Positions 40,507 to 48,695 of a DNA stretch of 64,000 nucleotides are shown piece after piece. Under the pieces are notes generated by a model. It searched no databases. It saw nothing but the letters and a program-made list of their open reading frames with translations, and was not told the origin of the DNA. A program made the translations under genes and the position numbers. The first letter of the stretch is position 1. Each line of letters begins with the position of its first letter. The stretch is from NCBI GenBank assembly GCA_008107755.1, contig VIRH01000065.1, forward strand, positions 1 to 64,000. Reading direction: 5' to 3'. Source of the stretch: Rhodobacterales bacterium. Its GTDB lineage: Bacteria; Pseudomonadota; Alphaproteobacteria; Rhizobiales; Stappiaceae.

Positions 40507-43308
40507 ATGGACTGGTTCAAAACGGTAAAAGCTTCAACGGTTCTGGATGAAGGCTCTGTGGCAACCGAGGTCGACGGGTTGCGGGTCGCACTCTGGGCCG
40601 TCGATGGTGAAATTTACGCCACGGGCAACATTTGTACCCATGCCTTCGCCTATCTGACCGATGGCCACGTCGAGAACGGCTGCGTCGAATGCCCGCTGCA
40701 TCAGGGCTTGTTCGATATCCGCTCAGGCAAGGCACTGCGTGCGCCGGTGAGCAAGGATCTCGCCACATTCGCGGTAAAGCAGGAAGACGGATACGTCTGG
40801 ATCGATGTGAATACGCCCGGTCCCAAATCTGAAGCCTCCCCGGCTGTCACCAGCGCGATCGGCACTGATGACCGCACATTGGTGGTCGTCGGTGCGGGGC
40901 AGGCGGGCGCTGAAACTGTAATCGCGCTGCGTAAACTTGGTTTCGGCGGACGTATCGTGATGGTCGGTGCAGAACCGCATCCCCCCTATGAACGACCATC
41001 GCTGTCCAAGGGTCTGCTTCTGGGCAAGAGAAAACTTGAGGATGCTCTCGTTTTCGAGCCTGATCAGGCCGAGGAGCTGATGCTCGATCTCAAGCTCGGG
41101 GCCACTGTCGTTGCGATCGAGACAGAAGACAAGACCATCACTCTGGAAGGCGGAGAAAGTCTCGCCTACGACATTCTGATCCTTGCAACAGGTGCTCGTC
41201 CACGCGAACTCGAATGCACCGGTTCGGACAATACCGAGATACACTATCTGCGCGATCTGGGAGATGCCGAGCGGCTCGGCGGGGCTTTGCGCAACGCAGG
41301 AAAAGTTGCCATCGTCGGCGGCGGATTCATCGGGCTGGAACTCGCATCAGCTGCCCGCAAACTCGGCGCGGAAGTGACCGTGATTGAGGCTCAATCGCGG
41401 CTCATGACGCGGCTTCTGCCAGCTGGCCCTGCCAATCATCTCGCTGACATTGCCCGTGAAAACGGAGTTGAGATCGAACTGGACGCTCACATTATCAACG
41501 TGAGTGACAAGGGCGTCGGTCTGAGCGACGGGCGCGTGATCGAGGCCGATTGTATCATCGCAGGCATTGGTGCAGTTCCGAACGATGATCTGGCCGGGCC
41601 GGCGGGTATCAGGACGGCAGAGCGTGGTGGCATCATTGTCGACATGGTCAGCCGGACGAACCTTCCCGGCGTCTATGCCGTTGGCGACGTCGCTGTGCGC
41701 CAGGACCATTCTGATGGCCCCATGCTTCGGATGGAAAGCTGGCAAAATGCCCGCCTCAGCGCCGAACGTGCCGCTCGCCACATTACGAAGCTCAATCCGG
41801 GCGCAGAAGATGACCCGTGGTTCTGGTCCGATCTCTTTGACATCACAGTTCAGATATTCGGTCACGTCAACGCTGACATGCCGGTTGTTCGCCGCGACGG
41901 CGAGGAGGCCCCGGTCTTCATGGCACAGGACGCAATCGGACGTGTCAGATGTGTGATCGACTTTGGCGATCCCTCCGCGTTGCGGGAGGCAAAAACGCTG
42001 ATGGCCGATGGACAGCCGCTTGCCGCCGATGGATCGGGTGCGCGCAATAGTGAGGAGGACGACATGAAGCATCAACCTATCGAAAGCAGGTTCGTCTGGC
42101 CGACCGACGGCCTCGTTAGTGTGCCCGACTGGGTGTATACCGACAAAGAAATCTACGACCGTGAAGTAGAGCGTATCTTTCACGGACGGACCTGGAATTA
42201 CGTCGGGCTTGAATGCGAAGTACCGAGTCCCGGCGATTTCATTCGCTCATATGTCGGACCCACACCGGTTGTTGTATCTCGCGACGAGGACGGCGAAGTC
42301 CACGTATTCGAAAACCGTTGTTCGCACCGCGCCGCCGAATTTTGCCGCGAGCTTCGCGGGAACGCGAGTGAATTCGTATGCCCCTATCATGAGTGGAGCT
42401 ATGACCTGAAAGGCAATCTTGCCGGAGTGCCGTTTCGGCGGGGAGCCAATGGAGCCGGCGGAATGCCGACTGACTTCAATCCGGCCGATCACGGGCTTTG
42501 CAAGCTCAATGTGGCGCGGCGAGGCGGCGTTGTCTTCGCCTCCTATTCCGATGATGTGGAAAGCTTCGAAGACTATCTCGGGGACGAGATGCTCAAGGAT
42601 TACGATGCCGTTTTTTCGGGCCGGAAACTCAAGCTCCTGGGCCATTACCGCCACACGATCATGGGTAACTGGAAGCTCTATCCAGAGAATCTCAAGGACC
42701 CTTATCACGCCACGTTGCTGCATACGTTCCTTGTTACCTTCGGCCTGCTCGTGGCTGGCAACAAATCTGCGATGATCTGTGACCCCAAGGGTCGCCATTC
42801 GACCATGGCATCCGCCAAAAGTGACAAGGCCGTCTCCGAAGACAACAAGAAGGAAATGCGTGCCTACCGTGACGGCATGAGCCTGTCGGATAAACGCCTC
42901 ATGGACTTTGTGCCGGAATTCGACAGCCCCTGGTCCGTCACCATGCAGGTGGTCTGGCCTAATCTGATTGTCCAGCGCGAGATGAACACACTTGGTGTGC
43001 GTCAGATCGTACCCAACGGTCCGAACGAGTTCACGATGATCTGGACGATGTTTGGCTATGAGGACGATGACGATGAGATGACGCGCCACCGTCTGCGACA
43101 AGGCAATCTTATGGGCCCTGCCGGTTACCTCGGGATCGAGGACAACGAGGCAATCAAGTTTGTGCAAGACGGTATGCTGAACTCCACGCCGGCTCGACAC
43201 ACGGTGCAGCTTGACCCGGACGTTCCTGCCGGGACATCCGAAACGCTGATTTCCGAGGCAGCCATTCGTGCACTCTATCAACACTGGCGTGAGGAGATGG
43301 GCCTCTGA
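40507..43308 (+). CDS. Rieske hydroxylase: ferredoxin-reductase-oxygenase alpha in one reading frame (PicB-like)
   Basis: One open frame of 933 residues holds three modules. Residues 1-105: Rieske ferredoxin (C43-x-H45 ... CPLH62-65). Residues 120 to about 505: ferredoxin reductase with FAD motif VVVGAGQAGAE and NAD motif VGGGFIGLE near 270. From residue 520: oxygenase alpha subunit with Rieske CSH...CPYH and mononuclear iron site DPYHATLLH, very like salicylate 5-hydroxylase large subunits. A strong internal ribosome site and ATG precede the third module, so the alpha subunit may also be made alone. ATG at 40507, one base after the picC stop, is chosen; ATG 40495 is an alternative. The predicted job is C3 hydroxylation of 6-hydroxypicolinate. 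Other bacteria use separate components. Confidence 0.85.
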   Translation: MDWFKTVKASTVLDEGSVATEVDGLRVALWAVDGEIYATGNICTHAFAYLTDGHVENGCVECPLHQGLFDIRSGKALRAPVSKDLATFAVKQEDGYVWIDVNTPGPKSEASPAVTSAIGTDDRTLVVVGAGQAGAETVIALRKLGFGGRIVMVGAEPHPPYERPSLSKGLLLGKRKLEDALVFEPDQAEELMLDLKLGATVVAIETEDKTITLEGGESLAYDILILATGARPRELECTGSDNTEIHYLRDLGDAERLGGALRNAGKVAIVGGGFIGLELASAARKLGAEVTVIEAQSRLMTRLLPAGPANHLADIARENGVEIELDAHIINVSDKGVGLSDGRVIEADCIIAGIGAVPNDDLAGPAGIRTAERGGIIVDMVSRTNLPGVYAVGDVAVRQDHSDGPMLRMESWQNARLSAERAARHITKLNPGAEDDPWFWSDLFDITVQIFGHVNADMPVVRRDGEEAPVFMAQDAIGRVRCVIDFGDPSALREAKTLMADGQPLAADGSGARNSEEDDMKHQPIESRFVWPTDGLVSVPDWVYTDKEIYDREVERIFHGRTWNYVGLECEVPSPGDFIRSYVGPTPVVVSRDEDGEVHVFENRCSHRAAEFCRELRGNASEFVCPYHEWSYDLKGNLAGVPFRRGANGAGGMPTDFNPADHGLCKLNVARRGGVVFASYSDDVESFEDYLGDEMLKDYDAVFSGRKLKLLGHYRHTIMGNWKLYPENLKDPYHATLLHTFLVTFGLLVAGNKSAMICDPKGRHSTMASAKSDKAVSEDNKKEMRAYRDGMSLSDKRLMDFVPEFDSPWSVTMQVVWPNLIVQREMNTLGVRQIVPNGPNEFTMIWTMFGYEDDDDEMTRHRLRQGNLMGPAGYLGIEDNEAIKFVQDGMLNSTPARHTVQLDPDVPAGTSETLISEAAIRALYQHWREEMGL
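42052..42066 (+). promoter_or_regulatory. Internal ribosome-binding site and start codon for the oxygenase alpha module
   Basis: GAGGAGG at 42052-42058 lies five bases before ATG 42064, whose product (MKHQPIESRF, 414 residues) is a normal-length alpha subunit. Directly upstream, in the minus-one frame relative to the fusion, stand tandem stops TAG (42048) and TGA (42051). This is the layout expected between two separate genes, so independent translation of the alpha subunit is likely. Confidence 0.65.
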
Positions 43309-43862
43309 TGCGAGAACTGAGACCGACGCTCGACAAGAGCCTGAAGGACGTGAAAGGGACGCTTGTTCGTGCCAGGGATCCTGCGTACCGGGAAGCAAAG
43401 CACGAGGTCGAGGCCTTCAATGCGGCTTATTGCGCGGTGCTCGACGATGGCGATCTGGAGGATTGGCCCGAGTTCTTTACCGAGGACGGCTTTTACAACA
43501 TCGTTAGCCGTGAAAATTTCGACTATGGGCTGCCCGTCGGCCTGGTCTATTGCGAAGGCAAGAACATGATGAGGGACCGCGCGTTGGCAATCGCCAAGAC
43601 CTCCATGTTCGGTCCGCGCTATCTGCGTCACTACATGACCAACACCCGCATATCCGAGATCGGCGAAAACGGTATGATCAGGGCCGAGACCAACTACATG
43701 TTGATTGAGGTTCTTTCCGAATTGCCGTCGGGTCGCATACATCAGGCTGGACGAATGCAGGATGTGTTTGAAACGCAGGACGATGGCAGGCTGCTGTTGA
43801 AATCCCGAGTTGCCATCTACGACACGCTTCTGGTGCACAACGCGCTGGTGCTTCCAGTCTAG
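43308..43862 (+). CDS. Rieske hydroxylase small (beta) subunit
   Basis: A 184-residue NTF2-fold beta subunit: HEVEAFNAAYCAVLDDGDLEDWPEFFTEDGFYNI and RYLRHYMTNTRI are typical. It starts within the alpha stop (TGATG), ensuring coupled translation. It forms an alpha-beta hexamer with the oxygenase module and has no cofactor. Its TAG stop is part of the CTAG at the border of MITE copy 2, so the element inserted exactly at the gene end. Confidence 0.9.
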   Translation: MRELRPTLDKSLKDVKGTLVRARDPAYREAKHEVEAFNAAYCAVLDDGDLEDWPEFFTEDGFYNIVSRENFDYGLPVGLVYCEGKNMMRDRALAIAKTSMFGPRYLRHYMTNTRISEIGENGMIRAETNYMLIEVLSELPSGRIHQAGRMQDVFETQDDGRLLLKSRVAIYDTLLVHNALVLPV

Positions 43863-44124
43863 GGTGTGGACCCATAAAGTTGAGCTTTGAGGTCGACCGG
43901 GAAATGATCGTATTCAAGGCGCGAAATCGCTGGGAACCCCTCAGGTTTTCAAGGTTTCGCAACGCGGAAGACGGTCATTTCCCGGTCGATCCGAAGGACG
44001 CCAATCCGGCTGCGGAGAGCCGCGTCAAAGCCCTTGCACCATGCACCGGCATGGTTCTGCAGGCTTTTCCTCGCTCTCCTTTGCCGGATTGACGCCGCAA
44101 AACTCAATTTTATGGGTCCACACC
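43863..44124 (-). mobile_element. 262-bp MITE-like element, copy 2 (inverted)
   Basis: Same length as copy 1 at 28593-28854 and inverted relative to it. The ends are GGTGTGGACCCATAAA and ATTTTATGGGTCCACACC, flanked by CTAG on both sides. The two copies agree closely over the about 180 bp next to one end and differ in the remainder. It separates the convergent beta-subunit and picA-like operons and carries no gene. Confidence 0.85.
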
Positions 44125-44153
44125 CTAGGCTGCGCAAACGACAGACGACAAAA

Positions 44154-44183
44154 AGAACCCGGACGCACCTACGTCCGGGTTCT
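44154..44183 (-). terminator. Rho-independent terminator of the picA-like operon
   Basis: A perfect 12-bp stem, AGAACCCGGACG and CGTCCGGGTTCT, with a six-base loop; on the minus strand it is followed by TTTTTGTCG. It lies 15 bp beyond the stop of the 44199-45374 gene. Confidence 0.85.
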
Positions 44184-44198
44184 CTGTGCTGCAGGTGA

Positions 44199-45374
44199 TC
44201 AATTCCAGCGGAAAAGCGATTTCAGTCTGCCGCCTACCATCGCACGAATAATGGCAAACGGGCTGATCCCCCGGCTCTCGCGAACTTCGCCGCCCGACAG
44301 AACGGAATCGCAATTGGCTACGAATTCGCCCAGGATGTAGTCGACGAAACCGTTCACCAACTCGGGTCGATTGAACTGGCCGAGCATCCCCTGGATGCGA
44401 AAGCGAAGTCTCACGTCGACGATCGAGGCTTGCGGATCCCCCGATGCGGGCCGAATGATGTAACTCAGTTCGCCCTCAACGGCCGATTGTCCGCCGCGGT
44501 CCTTGCCGCGTCCTGCCACCGTTCCGGCGCGGCTCTCATTGTCGGTGTTGTAGGTGCCTTCTCCCTCGAACTTCGCCGCAATAGGGCCAAAGGCCACTCC
44601 GATATGGCCGGCGAACGTGCTGTCGTCATGCTCTGAAAGGGTTGCGCCCGGCAAACACTCCGCCACTGCCTCGAGATCAGAGAAGTGCTTCCAGACCATC
44701 GTGGGCGAATGCCTCAGGTTGACCTCGCGTTTGACGACCGACCAGCCATTCTCAATGGTCACCGTCCCCGAGGAGACGTTCGCCGCGGCGGGTCTATCGG
44801 AAATTGCGGCCTCGAAGGGTGAAAATCCGGTTGTCTCCGGACGAGGGCTGCGCGGCTTGCCCGTTGCCGCAATCCCGAGCGCCTTTCGCTCGTCGATCAC
44901 CTGCGCAATGGCTGCAACGATCCCGACATAGCCTGTGCAACGGCAGAGATTGCCCGAAAGTTCGTGGCGAATGCGCATCTCGTCGGGTTCTTCGAGCCGT
45001 TCGACGAGATCGCGCGCTGTCGCCAGCATTCCCGGAGTGCAGAAGCCACATTGCAGTGCGTGATTGGTCCGGAAAGCGACGCGCAGCCGGTCCATCAGGT
45101 TGTCGCCCTTGTAGCCTTCGATGGTTTCGACGGTTGCCCCCTCGCAGGACGCGGCGAACATCAGGCAGGATCGCGTCGGCTTGCCGTCCACCATCACGGT
45201 GCACGCGCCGCAGACACCTTGCTCGCAGCCCAGATGGGTTGCGGTGAGATCAAGATGTTCGCGCAGAATATCGGCAAGCTGAGTGCGGGGCTCGACGGTG
45301 ACGGTCTCGCTTCGGCCATTGACGGTGAGGCACACCGTCTGCATGGAGGTGGCGGAAGCGACGGGAGCATTCAT
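44199..45374 (-). CDS. Molybdenum hydroxylase small subunit fused to CoxG-like domain (PicA component)
   Basis: A 391-residue fusion. Residues 1 to about 170 are the two-cluster 2Fe-2S subunit (CEQGVCGACTVMVDG; CGFCTPGML; LCRCTGYVGI). Residues about 215-360 are a CoxG/SRPBCC domain (VVKREVNLRHSPTMVWKHFSD, ECLPGATLSEHDD, FEGEGTYNTDNE), ending in a hydrophobic tail. CoxG is normally a separate protein that anchors or matures CO-dehydrogenase-type enzymes. The gene overlaps the FAD subunit by four bases. Together the three genes should encode picolinate 6-hydroxylase; the substrate is assigned by cluster context. Confidence 0.87.
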   Translation of the reverse strand: MNAPVASATSMQTVCLTVNGRSETVTVEPRTQLADILREHLDLTATHLGCEQGVCGACTVMVDGKPTRSCLMFAASCEGATVETIEGYKGDNLMDRLRVAFRTNHALQCGFCTPGMLATARDLVERLEEPDEMRIRHELSGNLCRCTGYVGIVAAIAQVIDERKALGIAATGKPRSPRPETTGFSPFEAAISDRPAAANVSSGTVTIENGWSVVKREVNLRHSPTMVWKHFSDLEAVAECLPGATLSEHDDSTFAGHIGVAFGPIAAKFEGEGTYNTDNESRAGTVAGRGKDRGGQSAVEGELSYIIRPASGDPQASIVDVRLRFRIQGMLGQFNRPELVNGFVDYILGEFVANCDSVLSGGEVRESRGISPFAIIRAMVGGRLKSLFRWN

Positions 45375-46192
45375 GGGATGACCTTTGCGATGGCACGCGA
45401 AAGCGCAGTCTTGAGGAGCTGGCGCTTGACGCGATCCGCACCGGGCAGATGGGCGGCGAGCGCAGCATCTATTTCCTCCAGTGCGGGTCGCTTCGCCGTT
45501 CTTGCGATCGCCCGCGCGATGTCGTTGAGCAAGATCGGCGGGCCTTCCGTTGCGCCAGCAACGACCCGGGCGTATTGAAGTCCCGGATGTATCACGATGG
45601 CGCCGATGGCATCGGCAAACTCACCGACCTTGCGGCAGATCTTTTCGTAGCCCCAGTGCGCCTCGCCCATCGCGGCGGAAATTTCCACGCCAACAATGAT
45701 CTCGCCGGGCTGCAGTTTCGTGCGATAGGCACCTTCCATGAAGCCGGACATCGGCTCTCGCCGCTTTTTTTCGCGACCATTGGCGATTACCAACACGGCA
45801 TCAAGCACGGTCATCGCCGTGACCCAATCCGCTGCCGGATCGGCATGAGCGAGGGACCCGCCAAGCGTGCCCTTGTTGCGGACAGCTCGATAGGCAATGT
45901 TGCGTGCCACATGTCGGAGCATTGGCGGCAAGTCGACATCGCTGTCACCGTCTTCGATCTGCGCATGTGTCACTCCTGCGCCAATGAAGAGCGTGGCGCC
46001 ATCAAGACGGACACTCCGCAATTCGGTCAGATGGGAAAGCCCGATCAGTGTCGAAGGTCGTGCCAGGCGCAGATTAAGCATTGGGCCAAGCGACTGGCCG
46101 CCTGCAATCAGCTTTGCATTGTCTGCGTCAAGCGCGCTGGAGATCTCGGTCAGCTTTGCAGGGCGACTATGAGCGAAAGGGACAGGCTTCAT
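45371..46192 (-). CDS. Molybdenum hydroxylase FAD-binding subunit (PicA component)
   Basis: A 273-residue CoxM-like FAD subunit: KLIAGGQSLGPMLNLRLA near residue 30 and NKGTLGGSLAHADPAADWVT near 100 are the two flavin motifs. ATG at 46192 is chosen because it overlaps the large-subunit stop by ATGA; the frame is open much further upstream only as an antisense shadow of that gene. It relays electrons from the 2Fe-2S subunit to the respiratory chain or another acceptor. Confidence 0.9.
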   Translation of the reverse strand: MKPVPFAHSRPAKLTEISSALDADNAKLIAGGQSLGPMLNLRLARPSTLIGLSHLTELRSVRLDGATLFIGAGVTHAQIEDGDSDVDLPPMLRHVARNIAYRAVRNKGTLGGSLAHADPAADWVTAMTVLDAVLVIANGREKKRREPMSGFMEGAYRTKLQPGEIIVGVEISAAMGEAHWGYEKICRKVGEFADAIGAIVIHPGLQYARVVAGATEGPPILLNDIARAIARTAKRPALEEIDAALAAHLPGADRVKRQLLKTALSRAIAKVIP

Positions 46193-48540
46193 TCCGCCGC
46201 CTCCCTGGTGCTGGCGTCCTGCGCCATGAATATAGCCTCGAGGATGCGCCGGGGCGTTGCCGGAATGCTTGTCAATTCCGCGCCAAGCGGGCAGAGGGCA
46301 TCGTTTATCGCGTTGACGATCGCACCGCTCGGCGCGATGGCGGCGCCTTCGCCCACACCCTTGATTCCGTGGCGAGTATGGGGCGAAAGGGTTTCGGAGT
46401 GCCCGAGGCGGAACGACGGCAATTCTGCTGGGCCGGGCAGGATGTAGTCCGCCAGCGTTGATGTCAGCGGCTGTCCGGCGGAATCGTAGATCACCTCCTC
46501 GAAAAGCGCCGTGCCGATACCCTGCGCGGCGCCGCCGTAGGATTGTCCGTCCAGAATCAGTGGATTCACCCGGCGGCCGCAATCCTCGAAGATGACGTAG
46601 TCCTGTATCTCGACCTTGCCTGTCGCGATGTCGACCTCGACCACGGCGGCATGGGTGGCGTACGTGAACACACCTGTGTCGATATCGGGTTTGTACCCTT
46701 CCGTGACTTCAAGGCCCATTGTGTTCACGTTCTCCGCAAGCATATCGGGGCGCAAATACCAGGCCTGCGCAATCTGCTTCAGGCTCACAGAGGCGGCTCC
46801 GCAAAACACCGCGCCATCTTTCAGTTCTGTTTCTTCACGATCGCATTGCAGCAGGTGCGCTCCGATCGCGCGTATTCGAAGGGAAAGTTCTTCTGCTGCC
46901 TTGGAGACCGCCCCACCGGCCATCACCATCCCGCGCGAGGCATAAGCTCCGGTTGAATAGGGTGTCATGCCGGTATCACCCATGGTGACTTTGATCTGTT
47001 CGATGTCCACCGACAGCCATTCGCTGGCGACCTGGGCGATGGTTGTTTCGAGTCCCTGGCCGAAAGAGTGGTTACCCGATTTGACCTCAACCGACCCGGT
47101 CGGTGCGAGTTTTACCATCGCCTGCTCATATCCGGGAACAAGCGCCAGTCCCCAGGACGCGAAGACTTTCGTACCGTGCGCCGACTGCTCGGTGAAAGAG
47201 GAAAAGCCGATCCCCAGATAGCGGCCCTCCTTTTCAGCCGCCTGTTTGCGTTTGGAGAATCCGGCCACGTCGATCATTCTTGCGGCCTGACGCGCCGCCT
47301 CCGGATAGTCGCCGGTATCGTAGTATTTTCCGGTGATGTTTGTGTAAGGCATGGCACTGCCGTGAACGAGATTGATCTCGCGCACCTCAAGCGGGTCACG
47401 GCCGACGGCGCGCGCGATGGCATCGATCGTCAGTTCCATCGCGAAGCAGACTCCGGGTCGTGCGACACCACGATAAGGCGTGAAGCCGGGCTTGTTCGTG
47501 GCGACGGAATGGGTGCGGCAGGCATAGGCGCCGATGTCATAAGGGCCTGGAAGGTTGCCGCCTGCCTGAGCCGCCTCGAGACAGGCGGTGAAAGGCCAGA
47601 CCGAATACGCTCCGACGTCGACCCAGATGTCGGCGTCCAGCCCGAGCAAGCGTCCGGTATCGTCGGCATAGGCGGTTAACTTGTATTTGTGCTCCCGAGT
47701 GTTGGCGCCCGCGGTGAGGTGCTCGCGGCGATCCTCCGTCCAGCGGATCGGTCTGCCGGTGGACCGCGCAAGCCATGACACGACCAGCTCTTCGCACTGA
47801 AGCACGCATTTGTAACCAAAGCCTCCGCCCACATCGGGTGCGATAACTCTCACGTCGCCCTGATCAAGCTGCAAGCATTGAGCAATTCCCGTGCGGATCA
47901 GGTGTGGCACCTGGGTCGAGGTGTAGACGACCAGCTGATCGGCTTTGCCGTCCCAGAAGGCCAGTGTTCCCTTGCCCTCCATCGGCACCATGCACTGCCG
48001 TGCGGTTGTGTATTCACGCTCGATCACCACGGTGGCCTGTGCCCGCGCGTCCGACAGGTCACTGTCAAATTCCGTACTGAGAAACAGGTTGTCGGGCCAA
48101 TCGTCATGCAGGCGCGCGGCCTCCGGGGCGAGGGCGGATTCCACACCGACATGCACTGGCAACGGGTCCAGCTCGACAATAACCGTTTCGGCCAGGTCCT
48201 CGGCTTCGGCACGCGTGGGGGCTATGCACACGGCAATGCATTCGCCGGCAAAACGCACCTTGCCTCGGGCAAGCGCGGGATGATCTGAGGTCTTGTAACT
48301 TGGAAGGCTGGATTCAGCACGGATCGGCAGCAGATCGACCATGTCGTCGACCGTGAACACACGCCCCTCTGCACCGTCGGGTATTCTGATGGATCGAATT
48401 CGCGCATGGGCGAGGGGGCTACGCACGAATGCCGCCTCCCAGCAGCCTTGCATCTTGATGTCGCCCACGAACTGTGCCGTTCCGCGCAGATGCCGACTGT
48501 CTTCCTTCCGCGGGATGCGTGCGCCGATGCCGGTGTTCAT
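46189..48540 (-). CDS. Molybdenum hydroxylase large (molybdopterin) subunit (PicA component)
   Basis: A 783-residue CoxL-like subunit. Motifs include VGGGFGYKC, YRGVARPGVCFAMEL, SFGQGLETTIAQVA and the catalytic-Glu block GIKGVGEGAAIAPSG near the C-terminus. It is the first gene of the minus-strand operon, starting 155 bp from the divergent MarR gene. In Alcaligenes the PicA enzyme converts picolinate to 6-hydroxypicolinate; the complete downstream pathway here makes that role likely. It is unrelated in gene order to the fused hydroxylase at 12481-15255. Confidence 0.9.
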   Translation of the reverse strand: MNTGIGARIPRKEDSRHLRGTAQFVGDIKMQGCWEAAFVRSPLAHARIRSIRIPDGAEGRVFTVDDMVDLLPIRAESSLPSYKTSDHPALARGKVRFAGECIAVCIAPTRAEAEDLAETVIVELDPLPVHVGVESALAPEAARLHDDWPDNLFLSTEFDSDLSDARAQATVVIEREYTTARQCMVPMEGKGTLAFWDGKADQLVVYTSTQVPHLIRTGIAQCLQLDQGDVRVIAPDVGGGFGYKCVLQCEELVVSWLARSTGRPIRWTEDRREHLTAGANTREHKYKLTAYADDTGRLLGLDADIWVDVGAYSVWPFTACLEAAQAGGNLPGPYDIGAYACRTHSVATNKPGFTPYRGVARPGVCFAMELTIDAIARAVGRDPLEVREINLVHGSAMPYTNITGKYYDTGDYPEAARQAARMIDVAGFSKRKQAAEKEGRYLGIGFSSFTEQSAHGTKVFASWGLALVPGYEQAMVKLAPTGSVEVKSGNHSFGQGLETTIAQVASEWLSVDIEQIKVTMGDTGMTPYSTGAYASRGMVMAGGAVSKAAEELSLRIRAIGAHLLQCDREETELKDGAVFCGAASVSLKQIAQAWYLRPDMLAENVNTMGLEVTEGYKPDIDTGVFTYATHAAVVEVDIATGKVEIQDYVIFEDCGRRVNPLILDGQSYGGAAQGIGTALFEEVIYDSAGQPLTSTLADYILPGPAELPSFRLGHSETLSPHTRHGIKGVGEGAAIAPSGAIVNAINDALCPLGAELTSIPATPRRILEAIFMAQDASTREAAE

Positions 48541-48614
48541 CTTTCAGCCCTCCTATGCTAGTAGCTGCTGGGGGCCTTTCGGGCCGCTTCGAAAGCTTGA
48601 GGAGCCAGATAGGA

Positions 48615-48629
48615 GGTATACTCCATATC
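48615..48629. promoter_or_regulatory. Degenerate TATACTGTATA-type operator between picA and picR
   Basis: GGTATACTCCATATC keeps the left half-site (GGTATACT) and most of the right half of the operator seen at 39491 and 49359. It lies in the divergent gap, 75 bp from the large-subunit start and 67 bp from the MarR start, and could serve both promoters. It is weaker than the other copies. Confidence 0.5.
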
Positions 48630-48695
48630 TTGGGATCTGGCAACACAAACAGAGCGTCCGGGGCGGGAGGAAATTACCAATTGGAGTCGAGTGAC

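Noticed and set aside
42247-43398. 383-codon frame antisense to the Rieske alpha subunit
   Set aside because: No domain content; the plus strand carries all catalytic motifs.
28593-44124. Composite transposon formed by the two inverted MITEs
   Set aside because: No transposase inside or beside the elements, and the 15 kb between them holds mixed chromosomal and pathway genes; only the individual MITEs are supported.
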